Position numbers and translations under genes: made by a program. The notes beneath the pieces are model-generated. The model was not told the DNA's origin, did no database searches, and was given only the letters and a program-made list of their open reading frames with translations. Below are positions 44,002 to 52,700 of a stretch of DNA of 64,000 nt, piece after piece (position 1 is the stretch's first letter; every line of letters starts with the position of its first letter). Source of the DNA: Cyclobacteriaceae bacterium (GTDB lineage Bacteria > Bacteroidota > Bacteroidia > Cytophagales > Cyclobacteriaceae); contig JAHBTX010000001.1 in the NCBI GenBank assembly GCA_019638395.1, positions 682,001-746,000 of the forward strand. Direction: 5' to 3'.

Positions 44002-44139
44002 ATGTCAACCAAAAGGAAAAAATTATTTGAATATAAGCTTGCTAAATTAGAACTGTTGCCGGCTCTAAAAGAAATAGAATTAATTGAGAACGGAAAGTTG
44101 AAGGCAAAGACATTAAAAGAGTTCCTTACCTCACTATAA
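44002..44139 (+). CDS. Possible 45-residue protein
   Basis: A short frame from ATG to TAA between ffh and the PepSY-type gene. The product is Lys/Leu/Glu-rich and predicted helical (FEYKLAKLELLPALKEIE, KAKTLKEFLTSL). No start signals stand out and no family is recognised. It could be a real small protein or the relic of a longer one. Confidence 0.35.
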   Translation: MSTKRKKLFEYKLAKLELLPALKEIELIENGKLKAKTLKEFLTSL

Positions 44140-44185
44140 AGGAATCAAGTTCAAATATTATTACTCAAGCCCAAAGAAATCAAGC

Positions 44186-44731
44186 ATGAAACTAACCGCT
44201 CGTAACACCCACCGCGACATCGCGTATTTCTATTTTGGTTTAATCATCGCTTTTTCTTTCTCAGGAATTTTTTTGAACCACCGCCAGGTGTGGCATCCAC
44301 GCAGGTACACCTACAACGCGCAGGAAATTCAGTTAAAGCAAACTGTGGTAAAAGATTCGGTCAACGATAAATTCATTGCCGCCTTCACGCAAGAATATAA
44401 AATTGACGATCAACTGAGGCGCTTTTCGGTAGATGGCAACACCTTAAAAGTTTCGTATGTAAACAACGATGTGCAGGTTGATCTCACCTCCGGCAAGGGA
44501 AAAATTGAAAGCTATCGCACCACACCTGTGCTTGGTCAAATGACTAAACTACACATAGACACCAGCAAGTGGTGGATCTATTATTCGGATGTATTTGGTG
44601 TTGCTATGTTGATTATTGCCTTTACAGGAATGTTTATTCAAAAAGGAGAAAATAGCTTCTGGGGTCGCGGGTGGAAACTGGCTTTGGTCGGCATCATCTT
44701 TCCACTGATCTTTTTGTTTCTTTTATCATAG
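44186..44731 (+). CDS. PepSY-associated transmembrane protein
   Basis: A 181-residue protein of the PepSY_TM type. It has an N-terminal RNTHRDIAYFYFGLIIAFSFSGIFLNH membrane segment (the first helix about residues 12-28), then an external beta-rich portion with HIDTSKWWIYYSDVFG. Two C-terminal helices follow (VAMLIIAFTGMFI and WKLALVGIIFPLIFLFLL). Larger relatives are linked to iron-siderophore reduction. The short form here is of unknown role. The thioredoxin gene starts 13 bp downstream, so redox function is possible. Confidence 0.75.
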   Translation: MKLTARNTHRDIAYFYFGLIIAFSFSGIFLNHRQVWHPRRYTYNAQEIQLKQTVVKDSVNDKFIAAFTQEYKIDDQLRRFSVDGNTLKVSYVNNDVQVDLTSGKGKIESYRTTPVLGQMTKLHIDTSKWWIYYSDVFGVAMLIIAFTGMFIQKGENSFWGRGWKLALVGIIFPLIFLFLLS

Positions 44732-44744
44732 TATCATCGTATAA

Positions 44745-45047
44745 ATGGCAAAAGGAAGTTTTTCGGAAATAATCAGCAGCGAAGTACCTACTCTGGTAGA
44801 TTTTTCTGCCGAATGGTGTGGGCCTTGCAAAATGATGGCTCCCATTCTGGAAGAACTAAAAGGAAAAGTGGGCGATAAGGTTCGCATAGTAAAAATTGAT
44901 GTCGATCGTAATCCGGCCCTGGCCCAGAGTTACCAGGTTCAAGGCGTTCCAACTCTAATCATCTTTAAAAACAGCGAAGCAAAGTGGCGCCAGTCGGGTG
45001 TGGTACCTGCCGAATACCTGAAGCGGGAGTTGGATAAATTAGCATAA
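44745..45047 (+). CDS. trxA: Thioredoxin
   Basis: A 100-residue thioredoxin with the classical redox motif WCGPC (Cys 25 and Cys 28), VDFSAEW before it, [25 protein letters not shown] with the cis-Pro, and a KREL terminal helix. There is no signal peptide, so it is cytoplasmic. It is probably co-transcribed with the PepSY-type gene. Confidence 0.96.
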   Translation: MAKGSFSEIISSEVPTLVDFSAEWCGPCKMMAPILEELKGKVGDKVRIVKIDVDRNPALAQSYQVQGVPTLIIFKNSEAKWRQSGVVPAEYLKRELDKLA

Positions 45048-45158
45048 CGTTAACAAAAGTCGATTTTTTTTAGTGGTGCCGTTCGTATAGTTTCGTGAAC
45101 AAATCTCCATAGGAGACCGTTTCAACCATTGTTCAAACACTAACTAAACTCAATACGC

Positions 45159-45698
45159 ATGAAGCATTTAAAATTTCTGTTAGCTATTCTTTTGATAGCT
45201 GGAGCATTCGAAACTATTGCACAAAAATTACCAGGCCTGGATCCTAGCCCGGCTGATATTGCTTACTTCCGCCCCAATGGGCGCAACGCGGCACCTGTAG
45301 CTAAAGTTGTGTATGGCAGGCCATCAAAAAAAGGACGCACCATGTTAGGTGGTACCGAAGCTTTTGGCAAAGTGTGGAGATTGGGCGCCAACGAAGCAAC
45401 CGAAATTAAACTTTACCAGGATGTTACCTTTGGTGATAAGCTGGTTAAAGCCGGTACCTATACCATGTATGCCATTCCCGACAAAACAGAGTGGACTATT
45501 ATCTTCAATACAAAATTAGATACCTGGGGCGCTTACGAATACGAAGAATCAAAAGATGTGGCGCGTGTGAAAGTAGCGGTAAGCAAACCAGAAAACGAAG
45601 TAGAAACTTTTACTATAATGTTTGATGGCAAAGATGCAACCGCATCCATGATTATAGCCTGGGAAACAACCTTAGTAAAGGTACCTTTGAAATATTAA
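45159..45698 (+). CDS. DUF2911 family secreted protein
   Basis: A 179-residue protein with a signal peptide (FLLAILLIAGAFETIAQ). It shows the DUF2911 core: VVYGRPSKKGRTMLGG, FGKVWRLGANEATEI, AGTYTMYAIPDKTEWTIIFN, WGAYEYEESKDV and IAWETTLVKVP. The family is abundant in Bacteroidota and its function is unknown. It is followed by a clear terminator. Confidence 0.9.
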   Translation: MKHLKFLLAILLIAGAFETIAQKLPGLDPSPADIAYFRPNGRNAAPVAKVVYGRPSKKGRTMLGGTEAFGKVWRLGANEATEIKLYQDVTFGDKLVKAGTYTMYAIPDKTEWTIIFNTKLDTWGAYEYEESKDVARVKVAVSKPENEVETFTIMFDGKDATASMIIAWETTLVKVPLKY

Positions 45699-45714
45699 GT
45701 TTTTTTAACTTCAC

Positions 45715-45743
45715 AAAAAGCCCTGTTAATCGGGGCTTTTTTA
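45715..45743 (+). terminator. Rho-independent terminator after the DUF2911 gene
   Basis: AAAAGCCC and GGGGCTTTTTT form a short stem around TGTTAATC, followed by a T run. Confidence 0.8.
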
Positions 45744-45770
45744 TTTTCAAAATTCTGTATAGCTTAAATT

Positions 45771-46196
45771 ATGTTAATCCTTGGCCGGTCTGATCGTGTG
45801 GATTTACCCAAACTGGGTTTGCACAACATTCATGCAAAAATTGATACAGGTGCCTACACTTGCAGTTTGCATTGCTCGCAGGTAGAAGTGATAGACGGAA
45901 ATTTGGAGTTTGTATTATTAGATGAAGAACATCCGGAGTTTACCGGTATGAAATATACATTTAAAAAATTCAAACAACGTGAAATCAAAAACTCATTTGG
46001 AGAAGCCGAATTACGTTATGTAATTAAGACCACAATAAAAATTTATCATCATTTAATCCGGGCCGAATTTTCTTTAAGTAATCGGGGCAACCTGAAATTT
46101 CCCGTATTGTTAGGGCGCAAGATTTTACGCAACCGCTTTTTGATTGACGTCACTAAAAAAGATTTATCTTACCAACATAAAACCCAGGGCACATGA
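45771..46196 (+). CDS. RimB-like putative ATP-dependent zinc protease
   Basis: A 141-residue member of the retropepsin-like Zn_protease family found beside rimK. Motifs are [10 protein letters not shown] at the start, [13 protein letters not shown] with a DTG triad (Asp 25), and [18 protein letters not shown] at the end. In Pseudomonas a RimB protein of this type acts with RimK on ribosomal protein S6. The stop overlaps the rimK ATG, supporting joint function here. Confidence 0.88.
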   Translation: MLILGRSDRVDLPKLGLHNIHAKIDTGAYTCSLHCSQVEVIDGNLEFVLLDEEHPEFTGMKYTFKKFKQREIKNSFGEAELRYVIKTTIKIYHHLIRAEFSLSNRGNLKFPVLLGRKILRNRFLIDVTKKDLSYQHKTQGT

Positions 46197-47104
46197 ATAT
46201 TGCCATACTCTCCAGAGATCCGAAGTTGTATTCTACCAAACGACTGAAGGAAGCAGGTGAAAAGCGGGGACATAAGGTAGAAATCATCGATCACATGAAA
46301 TGTGTATTGTTGATTGAAAAGAAAAACCCGATGGTGTGGTATAACGGGCGCAGATTAGATTATTTCGATGCCATTATTCCGCGTATTGGGGCATCGGTAA
46401 CCTTTTACGGTGCCGCTGTGGTTCGGCAATTTGAAATGATGAAAGTATTTACTGCGGTTGAATCGCAAGCGCTAATTCGCTCGCGCGATAAACTAAGGAG
46501 TTTACAAATACTTTCCCGTGCCGGGTTGGGTTTGCCCAAAACCATTTTCATGGATTATAGTCGCGATACAGAAGGTGTGATTGAAGCCGTGGGTGGCGCA
46601 CCGGTTGTAATTAAATTACTGGAAGGCACGCAAGGCCTTGGTGTGGTGTTAGCCGAAAATAAAAAAGCTGCGCAATCTGTAATTGAAGCCTTTCATGGTG
46701 TGAAGACAAGAATTATTGTTCAGGAATTTATCAAAGAAGCCAAAGGCTCAGACATTCGTGCATTTGTAGTGAATGGTGAAGTAGTAGGTGCCATGAAACG
46801 CCAGGCCACCCGCGAAGGTGAATTTCGTTCCAATTTACATCGTGGTGGGGTTGCCACGGTTGTGAAATTAGATCGGCACGAAAAACATGCAGCCATTGAA
46901 GCAACAAAAAAAATGGGGCTCGGTGTTGCCGGTGTGGATATGCTGCCCTCTAAACGCGGTCCACTTATTATTGAAGTAAACTCCTCACCCGGCCTGGAAG
47001 GTATTGAAGGTGCCACCAAAGTTGACATTGCCGGAAAGATTTATCAGTACTTAGAAAAACATGCCGGGAAGAAGAAAATTCAGAAGGATAAAGTAAATGC
47101 ATAA
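46193..47104 (+). CDS. rimK: RimK-family alpha-L-glutamate ligase
   Basis: An ATP-grasp ligase of 303 residues. It has the N-terminal RimK domain ([18 protein letters not shown]), then [54 protein letters not shown] and the Mg-binding [15 protein letters not shown]. RimK adds Glu residues to the S6 C-terminus in E. coli. S6 here (rpsF) ends in EEVAA rather than EE, so the true substrate may differ. It sits in a trio with the RimB-like protein and an M14-type enzyme. Confidence 0.93.
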   Translation: MNIAILSRDPKLYSTKRLKEAGEKRGHKVEIIDHMKCVLLIEKKNPMVWYNGRRLDYFDAIIPRIGASVTFYGAAVVRQFEMMKVFTAVESQALIRSRDKLRSLQILSRAGLGLPKTIFMDYSRDTEGVIEAVGGAPVVIKLLEGTQGLGVVLAENKKAAQSVIEAFHGVKTRIIVQEFIKEAKGSDIRAFVVNGEVVGAMKRQATREGEFRSNLHRGGVATVVKLDRHEKHAAIEATKKMGLGVAGVDMLPSKRGPLIIEVNSSPGLEGIEGATKVDIAGKIYQYLEKHAGKKKIQKDKVNA

Positions 47105-47113
47105 TTATCAATA

Positions 47114-47173
47114 GTCGATGGTTGTTTAGTCCATAGTCGATAGCAACCTAACTATGGACTATCGACCATCGAC
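47114..47173. repeat. Intergenic hairpin repeat, GTCGATGG/CCATAG family
   Basis: GTCGATGGT (47114-47122) and TAGTCCATAG (47127-47136) are repeated in inverted order as CTATGGACTA (47152-47161) and ACCATCGAC (47165-47173). The result is a long imperfect hairpin between rimK and the M14-type gene. Confidence 0.7.
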
Positions 47174-47187
47174 CAATTAAAGTAAAG

Positions 47188-48159
47188 ATGAAAGACGTAA
47201 CCATTGCAGGTCAACACATACGGCCAGGCGAATTCAAAGAGATTATTATCAATATTGCACGGCTGCCTTCGCGTACACAAATCGACACCCCTATATATGC
47301 CTTTCGGGGATTGGAACCCGGACCGGTGCTTGCACTTACAGCCGGTATGCATGGTGATGAAATTAACGGGATGGAAATTGTGCGCAGAATTTTAGATCTG
47401 GGTTATAATCGCGTGAAGCGCGGCACCGTAATCTGCATGCCTATCATTAACATTTATGGATTCTTAAATTACTCACGCGAAGTACCCGATGGCAAAGATG
47501 TAAACCGTTCCTTTCCGGGAAGTAAAAATGGTTCGCTCGCCTCGCGTGTAGCGTATCACATTACGCACGATATTATTCCATACATCGATTATGGTATTGA
47601 CTTTCATACCGGTGGCGCCATGCGCACTAACTATCCTCAGATCAGATGCGTGATGGCCGATGAAAAAAATGTGGAATTAGCGAATGCTTTTCACGCTCCT
47701 TTTACTATCGATTCACCATTCAGACCTCACTCTATTCGCCAGCAGGCAGCCAAGTTGAATAAAAACATAATTGTGTACGAAGGTGGTGAATCATTACGCT
47801 TCGATCAGCAAGCCATTGAAGAAGGAATTAATGGTACCCTCCGGTTGATGAAGCATTTAAACATGATTGACGAAGCCCCCGAACCGAAAGAAGCCAATAA
47901 AATCATCTGGAACTCTTCGTGGGCCCGTGCACAACATGCAGGGTTATTTCAGTCCACCATTAAGAGTGGCGACTTTGTAAATAAAAATCAGATGATAGGT
48001 ACCATTACCGATCCGTTTGGTGAGTTTAAAGAAACTGTTAAATCACCTTCAAGCGGTTATGTAGTTGGATTAAATAATCATCCGGTTGTAAACGCAGGCG
48101 ATGCACTACTGCACATAGGCATGGATAATTTCTGCAAGATTGATGGTGGAGAAGAGTGA
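47188..48159 (+). CDS. Succinylglutamate desuccinylase/aspartoacylase-family (M14-like) protein
   Basis: A 323-residue zinc hydrolase-like protein with ALTAGMHGDEINGMEIVRR (HxxE metal ligands), PIINIYGF, DGKDVNRSFPG, IDFHTGGAMRTNYPQIR (third ligand) and IIVYEGGESLRF. A C-terminal barrel has SPSSGYVVGLNNHPVVNAGDALLHIG. The family often sits next to RimB/RimK genes, as here. It may cleave an amide or isopeptide made by the ligase, but the substrate is not known. Confidence 0.88.
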   Translation: MKDVTIAGQHIRPGEFKEIIINIARLPSRTQIDTPIYAFRGLEPGPVLALTAGMHGDEINGMEIVRRILDLGYNRVKRGTVICMPIINIYGFLNYSREVPDGKDVNRSFPGSKNGSLASRVAYHITHDIIPYIDYGIDFHTGGAMRTNYPQIRCVMADEKNVELANAFHAPFTIDSPFRPHSIRQQAAKLNKNIIVYEGGESLRFDQQAIEEGINGTLRLMKHLNMIDEAPEPKEANKIIWNSSWARAQHAGLFQSTIKSGDFVNKNQMIGTITDPFGEFKETVKSPSSGYVVGLNNHPVVNAGDALLHIGMDNFCKIDGGEE

Positions 48160-48164
48160 ATCGG

Positions 48165-48235
48165 TTGCAGGTTACCAGTTTTATCAAGTTAGCCGGTGTC
48201 TGGCTTCTAGTTGCTGGTTGTTCGCGTTCTAAGAT
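48165..48235. repeat. CTGGTTGCTGG-family repeat
   Basis: Words such as GGTTACCAG, CTGGCTTCTAG and TTGCTGGTTG lie here, with a complementary set (CCAGAAACAAGTAACCAGC) at 48474-48505. The two sets flank the small membrane protein gene at 48207-48440 and overlap its 3' end. Confidence 0.5.
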
Positions 48236-48440
48236 AATTACGGATTACTTTTAAGGTTGAGATTGTTGATGCAATCATTAACAATCCAATTGGCAGATGT
48301 TTGTCAGGCTGAAAACCACTCTTGAAGAAGTCGGTCATCGCCAAAAGAATCAACGTATTTCCAATCAACCAAATGGAAACAAAAATCACCACAACCTTAA
48401 AGGAAGGATTTGTGTACCAAAACTCCGGTTGTCTTTTCAT
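48207..48440 (-). CDS. 77-residue membrane protein
   Basis: A small protein with two hydrophobic helices (VVVIFVSIWLIGNTLILLAM and LPIGLLMIASTISTLKVI) joined by a short polar loop. The N-terminus is MKRQPEFWYTNPSF. The family is unknown. The gene is bracketed by CTGGTTGC-type repeats, and the flanking genes run on either strand. Confidence 0.6.
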   Translation of the reverse strand: MKRQPEFWYTNPSFKVVVIFVSIWLIGNTLILLAMTDFFKSGFQPDKHLPIGLLMIASTISTLKVIRNYLRTRTTSN

Positions 48441-48473
48441 TTTATTCCTGAAACATAATTACCACAATACTTA

Positions 48474-48505
48474 CTACCAGAAACAAGTAACCAGCTACCA
48501 GTTCT
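48474..48505. repeat. CTGGTTGCTGG-family repeat, inverted partner
   Basis: CTACCAGAAACAAGTAACC and AGCTACCAGTTCT are complementary to the words at 48165-48235. The segment abuts the 3' end of the PorP/SprF gene. Confidence 0.5.
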
Positions 48506-49571
48506 AAAAATCCGGGCACGGAATCATCAGCTTATCTTTAGGTGGCTTGCGTGGGTTGCGGGTGGACCAGGAATACACTAAACTAAACTCGTGTGCACCA
48601 CCACTGGCCGGGCCTAATTGTGAAATGGTATAATCATAACTATACCCGATATTCATAATATCTTTTGCTCCGCGTTTGGTAAACCCAAGCGATAATACAA
48701 CCGATTCATTATTGGTAAACCCATTTACTTTTTTGAAGGGCACACCCCTATACCAGGTACCAATAATCAACGGCTCGAATGTAAAATAAAAACCCACGTC
48801 CATCTGATCAAACTCGCCCTGATGCCGATACTGAATGGCTGGCGCAATGCTGCGTTCACGCGGGCGGCTATAAAATCCATCGCCCATTTCGCCAGGTTTA
48901 AAATAAAATTTTAAACCTGCATGGGCTGATAGCTTGCGTGGCAACCGGCTCTCCTCGCCTATTAAAGATTGATTGGGTTCAGTTAAATGATGAGCTGCAA
49001 AGCCCAGCCAGGCCCGCTTGCTGTACAGTAAACCTCCAAATGAAAGATCGGGAAAGAACTTACTTTGTCCTGTATTCAGTTCTTCGGCCGATGCTCCCGG
49101 TATTAAATTACCCGTTACCGGATCAATCTGGTCGCCAAATACCAATCTATTGAAATTAATGGAGCGATTGTAAACTGCAACCTGAACTCCTGGCCGAAAA
49201 GATAAACCTTCAATAAGTTTTAGATCATACGAATACTGAAATGCAAGACTCATGGATTGCAAGCCAAATACACCCTCGCGATCGCGTGTTAACAAAACGC
49301 CCACTCCGCTGTTTTTATCTTCTATATAGGTGTCGTAAAATGCTGAAATGGTATTAAAATTTGCATCGATAGAGGGCCATTGATTACGGTAATTAATACC
49401 TACACGCTTTTGCCCGGTAGAACCTGCAAATGCAGGATTAAGGTAAAGCGGTGCGGCATAAAATTGCGAGTACTGCGGATCCTGCGCAGTTACCAAACCC
49501 ACTACCATCTGCATACAAAAACAAGTAAGAAGAAAAACGCGAAACATCAACACGGTTTTAAGTAAGCGCAA
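48504..49571 (-). CDS. PorP/SprF family outer-membrane protein (type IX secretion)
   Basis: A 355-residue protein of the PorP/SprF family. A signal peptide (LTCFCMQMVVGLVTAQ) is followed by the hallmark DPQYSQFYAAPLYLNPAFAGS. A barrel of alternating strands contains GINYRNQWPSI, LAFQYSYDLKL, FFPDLSFGGLLY and AHAGLKFYF. The first Met of the frame or Met 9 may be used. Such proteins anchor or help secrete a neighbouring type B cargo, here the divergent 1738-residue protein. The two promoters share the 144-bp gap. Confidence 0.93.
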   Translation of the reverse strand: MRLLKTVLMFRVFLLTCFCMQMVVGLVTAQDPQYSQFYAAPLYLNPAFAGSTGQKRVGINYRNQWPSIDANFNTISAFYDTYIEDKNSGVGVLLTRDREGVFGLQSMSLAFQYSYDLKLIEGLSFRPGVQVAVYNRSINFNRLVFGDQIDPVTGNLIPGASAEELNTGQSKFFPDLSFGGLLYSKRAWLGFAAHHLTEPNQSLIGEESRLPRKLSAHAGLKFYFKPGEMGDGFYSRPRERSIAPAIQYRHQGEFDQMDVGFYFTFEPLIIGTWYRGVPFKKVNGFTNNESVVLSLGFTKRGAKDIMNIGYSYDYTISQLGPASGGAHEFSLVYSWSTRNPRKPPKDKLMIPCPDF

Positions 49572-49715
49572 TCAAGGCAAATTAAATTCTTTCAGAACAC
49601 TAAAAAAAACATTTACCGACAAATAGGGCACTTTGCACGGATAAACGAAATTTTAGAGCAAATTGTATTACTTTAGTGTAGTTTGACGTTTTAATTTTCG
49701 ATTCAGAATTACATC

Positions 49716-52700
49716 ATGGAGCTTGTTATGAGGGTGAACGAATACAAAGTTATCAAACCACGAAAAAAATGGTTCTTGCTGCTGCTCCTGCCGCTACAGG
49801 TTTTTGCACAAGATCTTTCAAACCATAATTGGTACTTTGGAAACTCCGTTAATGGTATCCGCTTTAACCGTGGTACCCATGTAGCACAAGCTGTTACCAA
49901 TCAGGCCACACCGTTTGCGCAAGGCGGAGCAGCCGTAGCAACTGATCCGGCAACAGCCAACTTATTATTTTATACCGATGGCATTCGGGTTTACGATGCC
50001 ACCCATACATTAATGCCAAATGGTACAGGCTTAGTTGGTCAACCCAATTCTAATCAGCCAGTGGCCATATCGCCCATGCCCGGCCAGACTAACCGCTGGT
50101 TTATATTTACCAATACGGCAAGTTTTACAACCGGAGGAACCATTAGCCGATCGGCTGTAGATATGAATCAATTTGGTAATGCTGTGTTTCCTGCACCTGC
50201 ATTGGGTGTTGTAGAGGCGGCCAAGAATGTGCCTCTGCCCGTGTTAACAAACCGATCGGAAGGGATGATTATTGTACCCCATGCCAACAAAACCGACTTC
50301 TGGTTGATTACACACGAAAATGGTACTCAAACATATTCCGCAACCCGCATTGATGCTTCAGCCACTTTTCCAACCATCAACTCATCTGGTTTAGGGTTCC
50401 CCATGTCGGTAGCTAATTTTTCATATCACGAAGCTTCAGGTAAACTTGCCGTAGCACCGCAATCCAATAATGTTGATGCGCTTATACTCAATTTCGATAA
50501 CACAAACGGGCTTTTCAGTTTCGATCGATTAATCATTAACTCGGCCGTAACCGGTGCTACTAACAATCAGGCCATTTACGATATTGAATGGAACAATCAG
50601 GGCCGATACTTGTACTTGTCGCGCCATGGCGATACCGGCATTAATGCCAATGTATTTCAATACGATTATCTCAACCCAAGCATAACGCTGGCTCCCGTAA
50701 TTACTCCGGCCATCTTCAGAAGCTATGGTTTACAAATGGCTCCTGATAGTGCTATTTATCACCTGTATCAGGCTACAGCCGGAGGGCCATTCCTTGCCGG
50801 CCGACTTACCAACACCGATACTGTAGCTGCTGCCGTTATCAATACGCAAGCTTTGTTTGGCGGATTAAATTTTAACGGCACACAATTTCCGGCCTTCAAA
50901 CCCCGCGATAGCGTAGCGATACAAGTTTCATTTATTGCACAGGGCACTTGCCAGAATTCTCCTACCAGTTTCTTTCCCACCGTATTACCCAATGCCGATA
51001 GTTTGCGTTGGGATTTTGGCGATGGTTCCGGATCGGGTAATTGGTCGCCCGTTTATACATACGAAACAGCCGGAACCTTTAATGTTACCTTGCGGGCTTT
51101 TTATCGGGGGCAAACACAATCCGTTACCCAACCCGTTACGATTAATCCCTTTGCATTGCAACTACAATTGGTGCAAGATACAACCGCTTGCCGCGATGAG
51201 TTTCCACCACCGCGCGGATCGGCCACGGCCGCCACACAATTCAGAGTACGCGTAAACGTACAAGGCGGTACTCCCGCTTCCATCGTTTGGTCTAATGGCG
51301 ATTTGGGTGATACGTTAACTCCTGATTCGGCCGGGTATTATTATGTGGTAGTTACAGATGCCACCGGGTGTTCTGCCTATGCTGGTGTAAATGTTAAAGA
51401 GTATGGTTTACAAGACCAGCGATCGAACGTCTGGTATTTTGGTAACAGAGCCGGTATTGATTTTAACGAAGCCCCACCGGTAGCGCTTAATAACAGTGCC
51501 ATGGATGCACCCGAAGGTTGTGCGATTGTGTGCGATCGGAATGGTGATGTAATTTTTTATACCGATGGCGATAAAGTTTTTGATAAAACCGATACGGAAA
51601 TAGACAACGGTATAGGAGGCGATCCGGCTGCCTCCCAATCAGCCATTATTGTACCGGTACCAGGCGATGAAACCTTATATTATATTTTCACTACACAGGC
51701 TGTAACCGGTACGGGCCTTTTTGAAGTTCGCTATTCACTTTTTGATTTAAAACTCAACGCAGGCAATGGTGCGTTACAACAAAAAAATGTGTTGTTGTTT
51801 TCACGAAGCACCGAACGCATTACGGCTAATGAACGTTGGCTGATTGTGCACGAGTATGGCAACAACGTATTTCGGTCATACCCTATTTCAGCCGAAGGTA
51901 TTGGCCAACCGGTGTATTCAGAAGTTGGCTCTGTTCATTCCTTTCAATCGGCAGTTAATGCCGAAGGATATATGAAACTGGGGCCACGTAATAATGTAGC
52001 CGTTGCACTCTCCACACCCGGCACCAGTAACCTGGTAGAATTATTTACACTCGTTGACAGTACAGGCCGGTTAACTAACTTTCGGCAGATTAATTTGAAC
52101 GAACCCAACGGCCAGGTTTACGGAGTTGAATTTTCGCCCGGTGGTAGCAAACTTTTCGCCACCGTTAAAGGGTCGCCAACCCCATCGCAAATTTTTGAGT
52201 ACTTTCTGGATTCGTTAGACAGACCTTTCTTCAAGCAACGCATCAACCAGAATCTGGAATTGGGCGCCATTCAGCGTGCACCCGACAATCAGCTTTATGT
52301 AGCCATTAATGGCAGCAACGTGTTGGGCACCATTCTGGCCAACGAAGATACCACGCAGTTATCTTCCTTTAATCCATCGGGTTTTACATTGGCAGCAGGT
52401 ACTAATAGCCGGTTGGGCTTACCCAACTTCATTCAGTTTCAAGGTAATGCTTTTGGTGGCCCCGGATTTACCTTTGCGGGAGTTTGCGTAGGCGATTCCA
52501 CCCAATTTACAGGCACCGCTACCGATCCCATTGATAATTTTCTTTGGTCATTTGGCGATGGTGGCAGCAGCACTGAAGCATCGCCCGCCCACTTGTATGC
52601 AGCAGCCGGAACTTATACCGTCTCTATGCGATTAACCAACCGGTGCGGATTAGATACAACTATCGTTCAACAGGTGCGAATATTTAATCCACCAGCGCCT

